From: Gordionus sp. m RMFG-2023
Taxonomy: Eukaryota; Nematomorpha; Gordioida; Chordodea; Parachordodidae
Assembly: GCF_954871325.1 (NCBI RefSeq)
Contig: NC_088775.1
Location: 19,941,561 to 20,005,560, forward strand
Length of the DNA stretch: 64,000 nt
Direction of reading: 5' to 3'
Position numbers and translations under genes: made by a program. The notes beneath the pieces were generated by a model. The model saw only the letters and a program-made list of their open reading frames with translations. It searched no databases and was not told where the DNA came from. Within the stretch, counting starts at the first letter, position 1. Every line of letters begins with the position of its first letter. This document shows, one piece after another, positions 36,901-47,969 of this stretch.

Positions 36901-38558
36901 ATGAAATGATGTTGATTTATTATTGGATAAAAATAAAACAGGATAGAAAGAAATTTACAAACTAGACATGTTTTTCGAATAAATATTTAAAATTTATTTT
37001 AAAAATATAAAAATAATCAATTAATGTCTCTCAAAATTATTATTTATATATTGAAAACGTTAAAATACTTAAAAAAAAATTGCGGTAGATTTTTGCCGGA
37101 GATTTCCAATTGCGGTAGATTTGCGGGAGAGAGATGTCTGCTTCTGAAAAATTGCGGGAGTCTCCCGCTGATGGGGTAGTCTCCCGCTGATGGGGTGAGA
37201 CATGGCAACCCTGTCACTGAATCCATTCAGATACTGTATAATTTCTTACCTCCCAAAATGGATCAACAATTAATTTATGTTTATTATTTCGCAGTGAAAT
37301 AGAAATAGATCAATGAATTTTATTGCTCAGCTATCATTTGTCTAGAAGAAAATTTGCAAAAAAGTTTGACCATGGATTCCCAATTGCAGAACTGCAAGTA
37401 ATTTCTTTTATGTAATTATTTTTTATTTAATATTTTCATTAATAAACATTTATTTAAAATTAGTAATTAGCAAAATTATTTGATTAAAGATTTTAAGATG
37501 TTAAAATTGGTTCAATAAATTCATATTTTACAACATCATTGCAATTATTAATTAGACATTTAAACTTATAAAGCACCATGAGAATGAGATTCAAGTTGAA
37601 GTTAATATCTAAAATAGTAAACAAATATTTCCAAGCAAAGACTATCATAACACTAGTAATCTGTAGCAAGAATGCCACATTTTACTCAACCAACATACTG
37701 TACCATAACAATATGCACTAAGGGAAAAAAATCGGCGGAAACTTCTTAGACATACTAATTAGGAAACTACTTTGTATATCTGCACAATACATCTAGCGAA
37801 ATCATCTTTTCCCACTGGATTAATATTCAATGTTAAAAGAATCTATATGCCCCCCAATCTCTACAAATTAATATATATATAACAGTTATAATTTCATTTG
37901 CTATATTCTTAGATTTAGTTATTTATTTTTAAATAGTATTATCAAAATATTAGCTTGAAATTTAAAAAATAAATCAAAATTTTAATGCCCAGGCTGGCCT
38001 AAATTTTATAAAAAATCTTGCATGACTCAATATGATATTTCGTATATAAATTGTCTGACCTAGCTAGAAATTTTTTTGCGCGAATTCCCCATCCTGACCC
38101 GTTAAATTTTTTGCCCATCCTGATCTTTTTTATTTTATTTTTAGACTGGCCCAGCTTATTTTAATTTTTTTTTAAATTTCTGGCCAAGGACTGGGCTTTC
38201 GGATAGGCTGGGCTTTACAGATCTCTACTTAACATGTAATACAATAAATCAAATTCCTGAATTAAGTTTATTCTAAAAATGGAAACCAAAAGAAGAGTAA
38301 TAATGTAACCATTTTTTAACTCATTTATTAATTATAACAGTCTTTTTAATCCCTTTTAATGATCACGATCTTTATTTAAAAAAATTTAAAAGGATGCGAT
38401 CTTTTTTGTATAATGCATATATTTTTTCTAAAATCTGAATGTTATTTTAACGCCTACGTTTTTCATTAGGAATGTCTTATCTAAACAGAGCTACGGTGTA
38501 TGATTATTATTGGAATTCGAATCTTGATATTGTTGATCAAGTTGATCTTCCAAATTAG

Positions 38559-38878
38559 CAGAGTTGTTAAAGTATCTAGATATAAAAATGTGATATCTGT
38601 ATCTATATAAATTTTTGATTAATGTATCTGTATCTAGATATTATTTTAGAGGTATCTGTATCTAGATATTATTTTAGAGGTATCTGTATCTGTTTTTAGA
38701 TACTTTTTAAGATACATTTTGATATACTTTTATTTAACGCTTTTTTATATTATAAATAAAAATACTTGAGTATAAAATTTATTTTATTTCATATGAGCAT
38801 ATAAATTAATATTAATATATATATTAAAAAATTATATATATATGTAAAATATTAAAACTTATATATAAAAAAGAATAT
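38559..38878. mobile_element. Orphan end of an AGATAC-repeat hAT
   Basis: It starts CAGAGTTGTTAAAGTATCTA and continues with GTATCTGTATCTAGATATT repeats and a 190-bp AT-rich tail that is the complement of 40080-40429. The neighbouring element (38887-40429) has inserted into it, as shown by that element's 8-bp duplication. The matching right end of this outer copy is not visible. Confidence 0.7.
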
Positions 38879-38886
38879 ATAAATAT

Positions 38887-40429
38887 CAGAGTTGTTAAAA
38901 GATACTTTTTAACTGGATCTAGATACAGATACAGATACATAGTCTCAAAAGTTATCTAGATACAGATACAGCGTCTAAAAAGTTATCAAGATACAGATAC
39001 AATTTTTAAATGTATCTGTATATAGATACATTTTTTTATGCTCTTATAGGTTTGCATAAACCTAAATTAATATTATATTGTAAAAATTCATGAAATGAGC
39101 TAAAAATTTATTGACGCGATATAACATTTATCAGAATATAACTAAAATTATAATTTTAATATAATATATGAAAATATATGATTAAATAATTATTAGATTT
39201 CAGTAATAAAATATTTTCAAAATTTTGATCATTTAGGCATCCTCGTTTATCTGTGAAGACATTTTTAGCAACACTAAATAGTCTTTCCACAGGGGCGCTT
39301 GAAGGAATTGTAGTGTTATATTTAATAAATAACAATTTTATATCAGTTCTTTAAAAATGCTAAAATCTCTACATTTTTTTTTGAAAAAGTTATTTAAAAT
39401 TTGTTGATTTAGAAATTATATCTGCTGTAGGGTACTGAAAAAAATCTGAAATTAAATTTTTTTTTTTTTTGGCAGGTTATTTGCTTGCAGTCAGTTGATG
39501 ACTTTGATAATTCACCAGCTAATCTTTGTATCAATTGTTTTCTTTTATAATGGCTGCATGCCATCTATAATAAAAGCAATAATTAAATCATCTAAAGTGC
39601 CTTGAGTTTAAGTCAAAGGTCTTTTAGCAAAAATATTATTGGAGGATGAGCCTTGCCAATATTTTCTTTAGTAATTTATTTTCCTTCCCCTTTTTTATTT
39701 TTGTTAACAAGGTTGGATATTTTCTCTTAAAATTTTAATTAGAATTTTAAATATATAATATCTATACCCTTATGTGCTTCACGATATTGCACGTTGAAGT
39801 CATACTGACGGATATTTTTGTATTTTTAGGTAGACACGGGAAACCTTTTACCATCAGAGAATTAATTGTTTTCTTTGTTTTGAGATATTATTTTAAAATA
39901 TGCTCAATTTGGCCATGGTAAAGCAATAGAACTTGTTGCTTCCTCTTCTTCATCGATATAGATCTAAATAAATATATAAACTTAAAAATTTAGTTATTAA
40001 ATAAAATTTACCATTTCCATATTGTAATATTAAAATTTGTATGGTTTATTGATAAACTAGGACATAATATTTAAATTAATGAATATTTATATATATTTTT
40101 TATATATAAGTTTTAATATTTTATGTATATATAATTCTTTATTATAGTATTAATAAATATTAATATATAATATATTTATTTATTTCATAAGCTCATATGA
40201 AATAAAATAAATTTTACAGTCAAATATTTTTATTTATAATAAAAAAAGGGGTATATAAAATGTATCTTAAAAAGTATCTAAAAACTGATACAGATACCTC
40301 TAAAAAAATATCTAGATACAGATACAGATACCTTTCTAAAAAATCTATCTTGATACAGATACAGATACTACATTTTTATATCTAGATACAGTATCTAGAT
40401 ACTTGTATCTAGATACTTTAACAACTCTG
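38887..40429. mobile_element. hAT element with AGATACAGATAC subterminal repeats
   Basis: Termini CAGAGTTGTTAAAAGATAC and (complement) CAGAGTTGTTAAAGTATC are flanked by a perfect 8-bp duplication ATAAATAT (38879-38886 and 40430-40437). AGATACAGATACAG units fill about 130 bp inside each end. A minus-strand hAT C-terminal remnant is readable at about 39220-39315. The element is 1543 bp long. Confidence 0.88.
39220..39320 (-). pseudogene. hAT C-terminal domain fragment
   Basis: The minus strand reads TIPSSAPVERLFSVAKNVFT and then DKRG, the diagnostic PSSAPVERLFS block of the hAT dimerisation domain. Upstream and downstream frames are too broken to extend it with confidence. Confidence 0.85.
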
Positions 40430-40715
40430 ATAAATATTATATCCGAGTTATCAATTCCAAGCAAATTCTGACATTACAATCCATCTCAAGAAATTTGCCA
40501 TTTTTAATTGCAATGGAATTGGTATTTTATTTTATTCTATTATATTAATTTTTAAGATTAATATTGATGACAAAAATGACGACATTCCATGGCCAATTTA
40601 TAGACTATATTTTAAAATAATATCTCAAAATAAAGAAAACAAATCTCTGTTAGTAAAATGTTTGCCATGTCCAAAAAATATGAAAATTTCAGTTAGCATT
40701 ACCTCAACTTGCAAC

Positions 40716-40938
40716 TAGTGTTGTTAAACGGCTCGTTTTGAGCCGATTTTTAAAAACGACTAACTCAATATTTTAGCCAGAAAAAAATTACTTAAGACTC
40801 GAGATTTCGCTAAGAGATGTCCAAACCTTTGTTCCTTCTACAAACAAAATCTTCAGGCTTGCGTAATACTATCCTGAATGAAATACTGAGTTAGCCGTTT
40901 TTAAAAATCGGCTCAAAGCGAGCCATTTAACAACACTG
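40716..40938. mobile_element. hAT-type foldback MITE, copy 3
   Basis: A 223-bp hairpin of the same family as 7439-7661, starting TAGTGTTGTTAAACGGCTCG and ending GCCATTTAACAACACTG. A perfect 8-bp duplication CTTGCAAC flanks it (40708-40715 and 40939-40946). Identical length and a clean duplication suggest mobility in the recent past. Confidence 0.95.
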
Positions 40939-40959
40939 CTTGCAACATTGTAAAACAAT

Positions 40960-41600
40960 TAAGGGTAAAGATACTTAATAAATGTTTACAATTTTAAATT
41001 TTAAGAGAAAACATCAAACACTCTTAATCCAAATAAAAAAGGGGAAGGAGAAAAAATTTATTAAAGAAAATATTCGACTAGGCTCATCGTCCATTGATTT
41101 TTTTTTCAAGAGACCTCAGACTTTAACAAACCATTTTAGATGATTTAATATCTGATTTTATTATAGATAGCATTCAGCCATTTTCAATTGTTGCTCCATC
41201 ATTTATAAAAATGATCAAAACATTAGCTCCACAAAAAAAATATAATTTGCAGACAGAGAGTGGTTGCTAGAATTTCCCAAAGATGGGAGAATGAAAAGAA
41301 AAAAATCATTAAAAGACTAATAGAACCATCGTTAATATGCAATTGTTGGAGTGCCTATCGCCGGTAAACATATTTCCCAGCTCATTATTAAATTGAAAAA
41401 TTTTAAACAAATGAACCTGAAATTTTGTTTACCACTCTAAATGCCTTACTTAAAGGAATTGAAGATAAATTAATAATAAATAATCAGTATTTAATAATTC
41501 TAGGTTTATTGGGACAATTTTTGAAGATGAAAATATTTTGGCAACTATACTTCATCCTTTTTTTAAACTAGATTGGACATAGTTGCAAATGGATGAAAAT
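40960..41600 (+). pseudogene. Worn hAT transposase fragment
   Basis: Broken plus-strand frames contain FFFKRPQTLTNHFR, an FxxMI-like stretch, and near 41500 a GLLGxxFEDENILATxLHPF pattern followed by FKLDW. The last is the LHPRFKL block that precedes the hAT C-terminal domain. It has many stops and no visible termini. Confidence 0.55.
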
Positions 41601-41639
41601 TTAAATTAAAAAAAATTAATACAAAGATTATAAGTCTTT

Positions 41640-42578
41640 ATCGCATTTTAACTTGCAATCATTCAAACGATTACTTCTAATAGTCCCTACCATAAATATA
41701 CCTTTTTCTTTTAATTTTTTAGCCAATGCTATTGAAGGAAAATAATTATCGCAAAAGAGTTTATGATTTTGAAATTTCGGGATATTTTTAGCCAATTGGA
41801 GGACTATATCACCACTTATCCCTAATTCTGAGGTTGTTGGATTAGTTTGCTTTCCCGCATAAATCTTAAAATCATATACAATACCGGAGGATCCAGCTAA
41901 TGCAAAAATTTTGATACCCCATTTGTGAGACTCTTTCCTCCATCTCTAATTTTTGCATATTATTTTGAATCTCTTTAATAAATGGCCTAATTTTAAAACA
42001 TTTAACATATCCATCTTGATTTCTTGGGATAAGTTGAGAATTATCATTAAAATGTAAATATTTTTGCAATATTTGGAACCTGGTTCGAGACATAGTTTCC
42101 GTAACCTGAGGGAACGCTAATTCTGCAGACCAATACTGTCTATATGAAGGAACTTTGACCAAAGAAGAAAAAAGATGTATGCCTATAAATTGTTCTAATT
42201 CATTTATATCTAGATTTAGCGATCGATTTATTTGCTGAAAACTGTATAAATTACTTTGTTCACATATATTATTTAGAATATTATTTGAAATAAATAATTT
42301 GAAGTATTGATACGGAGTTAATATATTGGTTGAAGTGGAAAATTATTAGCATAATTTGTGTCCAATTGATGTATATCACCTACTCTCCATTTCATATTAT
42401 TTTGAATGATAATGTTATCATTCATTTCTCTATCCTCTATCTCGATTTGAAGATTATTAGGTATTGGAGTTGATGAAGTTGAAGGGGAATTATCGTAGAG
42501 AGTATGCAAATTAAGATCTGATTCATCGATATCAGCTTCCGAAATATCTCCCTCCACTATTAATAAATTATTTGCCAT
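41640..42578 (-). pseudogene. piggyBac transposase with deleted first catalytic region
   Basis: N-terminal block 42578-42318: acidic and Ser-rich, as in the piggyBac N-terminus. 42162-41872: SYRQYWSAELAFPQVTETMS followed by RTRFQILQKYLHFNDN and RPFIKEIQNN, a clear DDE_Tnp_1_7 start. It then passes from KLEMEERVS directly into a KWGIKIF-like segment, so about 30 residues with the first Asp and the KGR...P-KP loop are missing. Downstream frames (to 41640) keep YDFKIYAGKQ and LFCDNYFPSIALA with the second Asp. It cannot be active. Confidence 0.85.
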
Positions 42579-43172
42579 CTATAAATTATATAGAATCATT
42601 TTAAAAAATATAATAAATGTAAAATTATAATATAAGTCAGAAGATATAGGTCTTATGAATGCCAAATTCAAAAATGGTATGGTCTGATTGGATTTAGAAT
42701 ACATTTTATGGTAAAATTTAATTATAACTATAGAAAACCATTATAAATATAAAACGAAAAAAAATATTTAAAAGTTGTATTCTAAAATCCCATTGACTTA
42801 TTTTGGCATCATGCACTTTGAGTTGATATAAAAAAGAGCATAGTCATTTTTAATAAAATAATTGATCATAATATTATACTCTTACCTTTAATAATTAATA
42901 AGAATTTTAGGAATAATATATATTTTCCACAGAATTTGTTTTATTGTCGTTATAAAATCTTAAAATTCAGTAAAATGGAAAAAAAAAATTATGAAAATAT
43001 AATTGGTTCAAATTTAAAAATAAAAAAATATACGTTATTAATTTAAGAAAATGCGAAAGTATTTTTATTATATTTATATTATATGATGTTAAATTAAATC
43101 TATAGGCTTTTATAAATTTAAAAAATATATTAATATTATATGGTGTCAAAACAAATCATGAGACGTTAAAGG
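41640..43172 (-). mobile_element. Decayed piggyBac transposon
   Basis: The 5' end on the minus strand starts TTAACCCTTTAACGTCTCAT (complement at about 43157-43176), matching the TTAA target plus CCCTTT start typical of piggyBac. The transposase pseudogene follows. I cannot find a CCC-type terminus with TTAA on the left side, so the 3' end is lost or too worn to see. Confidence 0.7.
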
Positions 43173-43524
43173 GTTAAAAAAACTTATGAAATAACTTCTG
43201 CTGTGAATAAATGTTATCTTGATTAAAATTTAAACGAAAAATGAGCGGTTAATTAATATAAATTATGATAGATATAGATTTTTATTTTAAAAAATCTATA
43301 TATTTTATGTGAAAAAGTCAATTTTTAAAAGGATCGAAAGATCGTTCATTAACAAAACGATCGCGATTTAGATTTTAAACTAAAATAAAAAGGATGAATA
43401 AAAATTTCTTGTCCAAAAGTGATGAAACTTTTATAATTTGCATCTTCAAATGAATATTATATATATATATAACTCGTCTATCAATATTATCATAAATAAA
43501 AATAATACAACTAAATATTCAAAT

Positions 43525-43883
43525 TAGAGATCTGCAAATATGGACCTGGCGAGCTCGCGAATATTTCAAAAATAATTCCGGGTCTGGCCGGACCTAATAT
43601 TTTTTAAAAAATAGGGGCCGGGTTATGCTCAAATTTTAAAATTTAGTATATTCAATTTTGTTAAATAAATTGATAGATTTTAATATTCTTGACAAGGTGT
43701 CAATTTTTTTAATTGTAGAATATTTTTTTACAATTAAAATTTTTTTTTTCTTCTATATTTAAATGAATTCGGGCCTAGCGGGAAGATAATTTTTATTTCG
43801 GATCGGGCTTTTCGGGACAAATAAAAAAAAATTTGTTTGGGATCAGAATCAGACCAGGCCGGACAAATTTTGGGCTAAGCCGG
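43525..43883. mobile_element. Orphan hAT-like end (TAGAGATCTGCAAA)
   Basis: The terminus TAGAGATCTGCAAATATGG resembles the ends of the 33111-38227 hAT. It is followed by GGTCTGGCCGGACC and GGGCCGGG-type subterminal motifs. No right end is visible; the Ginger-like element at 43884 appears to interrupt it. Confidence 0.6.
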
Positions 43884-44017
43884 TGTAGGATTGTGAAATC
43901 AATACCCATTGTAGTTTCAATACCGTATTGATATTATCATTGTAGATTCAAAACCGTATTGATATTTTTGTATTGTAGAATCAATACCGTATTGATTTTT
44001 AAGGAATGTTTTCATCG

Positions 44018-44690
44018 CTTCAAATATATCGGCGGCCATTAAAATTGTAAAATATCTATTCATTATATATTTTTCATCGTTTCAAATATATTGGCGGCCA
44101 TTAAAATTTTAAAATATTTATTATTATATATTTATTCATCGCTTCAAATATATTGGGGGCCATTAAAATTTTAAAATAAATATTATTATATATTTATTCA
44201 TCGCTTCAAGTATATTGGCGGCCATTAAAATTATAAAATATTTTTTATTATATATGTCGTAATTTTTAAAGGAATCATGACTATCCGGGATCTTCACGGG
44301 ATTTAAAGGGATAACTAAATTAGGGTTGATAATACGGGATTATCACGTATTAATCGAGATAAAGAGGAATCTTATTTTAAAAGCGTTTTCCACGAGTTTC
44401 GTTGCGTTCTTAATTTTCAATTTTGTTTTTTTTGGCCTTATGATATAAGATATGTCTAGTATAGGGTATCATTCGATAGCTAATCAAAAGATTTATTCAA
44501 CTGGAGGTCAATCACTGCCCCAGTGATAATACTGTATAGTTCTTTATCCTTTAAAAAATTGAAATTTTAAAGGGATCCCTTTAAATCCCGTGAAGATCCC
44601 CGATAATCATAATCCCTTTAAAAATTACGACATATATATTCTTCATCGCTTCAAATATATTGGCGGCCATTTTCGATTTGTAAAAATTTA
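44018..44690. repeat. 62-bp tandem repeats, split by a MITE
   Basis: Four units with CGCTTCAAATATATTGGCGG and CCATTAAAAT precede 44250, and one more follows at 44644. The MITE at 44255-44632 interrupts the array. It is non-coding. Confidence 0.9.
44255..44632. mobile_element. 378-bp MITE with TGTCGTAATTTTTAAAGG termini
   Basis: Inverted repeats of about 58 bp start TGTCGTAATTTTTAAAGG and contain ATCTTCACGGGATTTAAAGG. TATA (or TA) flanks both sides. It inserted into a 62-bp repeat unit. The interior is non-coding. The superfamily is uncertain; the TA-type target suggests a Tc1/mariner- or PIF-like mobiliser. Confidence 0.85.
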
Positions 44691-44793
44691 TTTAAAATAG
44701 ATTTAAATGATTTTCTATTCTTTTATATAATTTTTTAAGAGTTTATTTATTTTACAATTCTTAATATCCTATATAAATTTTATTTGTTTAATA

Positions 44794-45213
44794 TATACAA
44801 GTTTTCTTCCTACATCATATTATTGAAATCTCAAGACTTAAAATTTTAATAGACAAAAGTAAGCTAATCACAAACAAATAAGGGTTTCTATTACGTCAAA
44901 GGATCTCAATCACTCACTCTGATTAATCATTTCCTCTTGGCTTCTTAAAATCGTGATTTTATTTACTAGATGTATATATAATTATTGCAGAAAATTTTAA
45001 ATAAATAAAATGTATACAAATTTTCTTCATACATTGTATTGTTGGAATCTCAAGCCTTAAAATTTTAATAGACAAAAGTAAGCAAATCACAAACAAATAA
45101 GGTTTTCTATTATGTCAAAGCATCTCAATCACTATCTATCACTCTGATTAATCATTTCCTCTTGGCCTCTTAAAATCGTCATTTTATTTATTAGATGTAT
45201 ATATAATTATATT
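44794..45213. repeat. ~205-bp tandem duplication
   Basis: Two similar copies (44794-44992 and 45009-45213) share ACTTAAAATTTTAATAGACA, AATCACAAACAAATAAGG and TCTGATTAATCATTTCCTCT. Differences are scattered, with a small insertion in the second copy. It is non-coding. Confidence 0.85.
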
Positions 45214-45565
45214 TTTAGCTGATTAAAATTAACACTTATATTTATGGAATACAAAATTTTTTATACAAATATAAAATTAGGTTTAAAATCAAATCTTAAT
45301 GTTTAAATTATTCTGTTAAACTGAAACAACTATTTTTGTTTGTATATATATTTTATTGAATAATATTAAAACTGGCTGATTTTTTAATACTATTTAAATA
45401 AAAAGGAGATACATAATTTTATTTCAAAAAACAAGAAAAATATTATAAAAAGAAAATATATCCCAAAAAAGGAAACATAATTTTCACAAAAAATTGAGGA
45501 GTGTATATTACACTATAATACGATTAAAATGATTTGAAGATGCATTTATCAAATATATATTTAAA

Positions 45566-46960
45566 TTAAAATTTTTTATACAGTCCATTTTTGATAATGC
45601 AGAATATGTAATATATTTCATTTCCATTTTTACAATAAATAATAATTGGCATCTGGAAAAACGTAGCAGATGATACGATATCTAATTCATACACCCACGA
45701 TCCAAGTTGATATTTTTTTGTATCAACCAAATGTTTTATTATGTTTTTCCCCATCAGTAAAAATATCATTACTTTCCAACAGCATCATATAAGAGATTAT
45801 AGATCCCCTTATAATTGCATGGTGATCCTCGCTGCCTGTGATCTCCTTGCTCAAGCAGCGATTCGGACATTTTTCCACCCTTTCTATCCGCACGTCGTGA
45901 GTTCCACAGGACCTGTTGCCCGACTTCATAAGGGATTTTATCCTTTTGCCTTTTTTGATAATCCCTTTTTTATCTATCTTGGGCAACAAGTATATTTTCT
46001 TTTGCCCTTTTCCATACAACTGATAGGCTCATTATTCTTTCTAATAATTCACTCTCTTCAAAGTCATTCTCAATATTATTATTGATTTCCTTAACAATAT
46101 CTGGCTCAATTTTCGAATTTCTGATGGCAGCTTTGCGTTCCAACCATACATCATATAAAATGGGGTGAATCCTGTAGATTTGCAGACACTGGTTTGCATT
46201 GCAAATAATACCCCTGGAAGAACCCTAGGCCATGGTGTTTGATCATCACTCAAAACCTTTAACATTAAGTTTTGAATAGTACGATTATTTCTTTCTGTCA
46301 ACCCATTAGCTTGAGGATGATATGCACTACAAATGTGTTGCTCCGTCCCTGTCATTTTACGTAATCTCGTGGCCATTTCATTCACAAACTCTCTTGATCA
46401 TTGATTTGTATCTATATTGTATAAAATCAAAAGTTTATAAATTATCATAAATGCACATTTTTTAACTGATGTATATTTATATAATTTGATTTACAGTGGC
46501 GCAGCCATGGCGGCATATTAGACTATAAATAAATTTGATTTCATAGGTTCTGCCTCAACCCATTTTGTGAAATTATCAGAGGCAACTGCAATACATGTGT
46601 AGCCTTCTTCTGAAGTGGGCAAGCTGCAAAGATCAATTCCTATTTGAGCCCATGGAAGAAGTGGTACATCTATTGGATTCAAAGTAGAAGAAATTTTTAA
46701 AAATCTTGTATTGGCCTTCTGACATCTATCACATGATTTTATAAAATCAATAGTGTCTTGAAATAATTTGGCCACCAATATCTATAAACACAAAATTAAC
46801 AAATTAACACCATAATAAATACCTTTCAGAGAGTTTAAGTTGTTTTATTAATGCCTAGTTGGGCACCAATAGCTTTAGATTCTAGAGATATATCTGATCC
46901 TTGGTGAATAATAGATATTACCCTTTGTTTCTCTGCTTCATCCATTATTACTAAAGCTAA
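45566..46960 (-). pseudogene. Gypsy-integrase-like transposase with introns
   Basis: On the minus strand: an HH-type N-terminus (IHQGSDISLESKAIGAQLGI), KLSER, a 41-nt intron (46782-46822), YWWPNYFQDTIDFIKSCDRC, then the DDE core from QIGIDLCSLPTSEEGYTCIA to KWVEAEP and FIYSLICRHGCAT. An 83-nt intron (46412-46494) precedes IQINDQ and REFVNEMATRLRK, the second Asp; SAYHPQANGLTERNN carries the Glu. The C-terminus has YMMYGWNAKLPSEI and AQDR...VGQQVLWNSRR..RKGGKM. Both introns are GT-AG and restore the integrase consensus. Shifts near 46395, 46830 and 46060 make it a pseudogene. Confidence 0.78.
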
Positions 46961-47099
46961 TAAATAAATAGAAATTATTATTTTGTGATCACATTTACCT
47001 TCTCTATTCTTAATTTTTCTATAAAGAATATCTTCTTTAACAATAAAATTGTTTTTCTTACATCTAAAATTACTTTTTTTACCTGGATCATTTTTAAGG

Positions 47100-47890
47100 A
47101 GTAAAGGATATTTTCCTGTTACTAGATATTCTTTTATTGTTTGATATTTATCTGTTATTGCTTGATAAAATTTATAATTATAAATCTAAATGTACCAATT
47201 TGATTCATTAATAATTTTGTGAGCAGTAGAATATTTTCCTGTTATAAGTATTAGCAATAAATGATATTTTTGATATTTATCTGTTCCTGCTTGATAGAAA
47301 ATTATAAATTTAAATGTACCAATTTGATCATTAAAAAATTGTGATATTTTAAAGCAGTAAAGGAAGGATATTTTCTGTCACTAAGTATTGGCAGCAAATG
47401 ATATTTTTCTGTTACTTACATTCTCTTATTGTTTGATATTTAATTGTTATTGCTTGATATTATAAATATAAATTAAATGTACCAATTTGATTCATTAAAA
47501 ATTAGGTGATATTTTAAAGCAAGTATTGGCAGCAATTGATATAAATATAATTATAAATTTAAATGTACCAATTTGATTCATTAAAAATTTTGTGATATTT
47601 TAAAGCAATAAAAAAGAATATTTTCCTGTTATAAGTATTAGCAATAAAGAATATTTTTGACATTTATCTGTACTTTCTTGATATAAAATTATAATTATAA
47701 ATTTAAGTGTACCATCATTAAAAAATTTGTGATATTTTAAAGCAGTAAAGGAAAGATATTATCTGTCACTAAGTATTAGCAGCAAATGATATTTTTATAT
47801 TACTTATATTCTCCTATTTTGATATTTAATTGTTATTGCTTGATATAATAAATATAATTATAAATTTAAATGTACCGATTTCATTCATAA
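47100..47890. repeat. ~115-bp degenerate tandem repeats
   Basis: About six copies with AAATGTACCAATTTGATTCA, AATTTTGTGATATTTTAAAG and TTTTCCTGTTATAAGTATTAG-like blocks, inside the right half of the Ginger-like element. They are non-coding. Confidence 0.85.
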
Positions 47891-47969
47891 ATTTTAGAAA
47901 AGTTGTAGTTCGGTCATAAATTATCAATACCGTATTGAATTTAGATAATATTGATTTTACAATACTACA

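Larger units (their letters stand above)
34132..37213. mobile_element. Inner hAT element, CAGGGTTGCCA ends
   Basis: Termini CAGGGTTGCCAGGTC and (complement) CAGGGTTGCCATGTC are flanked by TCATTGAA (34124-34131) and TCACTGAA (37214-37221), a 7/8 match. Subterminal GCGGGAGAAAT and GCGGTAGA motifs recur at both ends. The interior holds two head-facing copies of the same transposase: a worn plus-strand part (34550-35260) and a better-preserved minus-strand copy (35262-36900). Confidence 0.9.
33111..38227. mobile_element. Outer hAT element next to the SWEET gene
   Basis: The left end TAGAGGTCTGCAAAG and the right end (complement TAGAGATCTGTAAAG) are inverted. The flanks AGTAACAT and CTTAACAT share six of eight bases, suggesting an aged duplication. 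Subterminal GGCCTGG/CAGCCCAG-type motifs occur at both ends (33125-33260 and 37985-38215). A worn plus-strand transposase is readable around 33530-34120. A second hAT (34132-37213) splits the element. Confidence 0.78.
43884..47969 (-). mobile_element. Ginger-like DNA transposon (integrase-type transposase)
   Basis: Inverted ends TGTAGGATTGTGAAATCAATA and (complement) TGTAGTATTGTAAAATCAATA are flanked by CCGG and CTGG, an imperfect 4-bp duplication. Short CAATACCGTATTG palindromes repeat inside both ends (43910-43995 and 47925-47960). The interior holds a gypsy-integrase-like gene with introns, a 62-bp array, a MITE and ~115-bp repeats. It has no gag, protease or RT. A TIR element with an intron-bearing gypsy-type integrase matches the Ginger class better than an LTR element. 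Confidence 0.62.

Noticed and set aside
38228-38280. Final SWEET exon after the hAT, reading NTINQIPELSLF before a stop
   Set aside because: It loosely resembles the end of the family, but the splice phase does not fit exon 5 and the spacing is about three residues short. Not strong enough to annotate.
38559-40429. A single hAT using the 38559 left end with the 40429 right end
   Set aside because: The flanks CAAATTAG and ATAAATAT do not match, whereas pairing 38887 with 40429 gives a perfect ATAAATAT duplication.
45566-46960. Remnant of an ordinary LTR gypsy element
   Set aside because: No RT, RNase H, gag or LTR is nearby, and two GT-AG introns interrupt the integrase at positions that restore its consensus.
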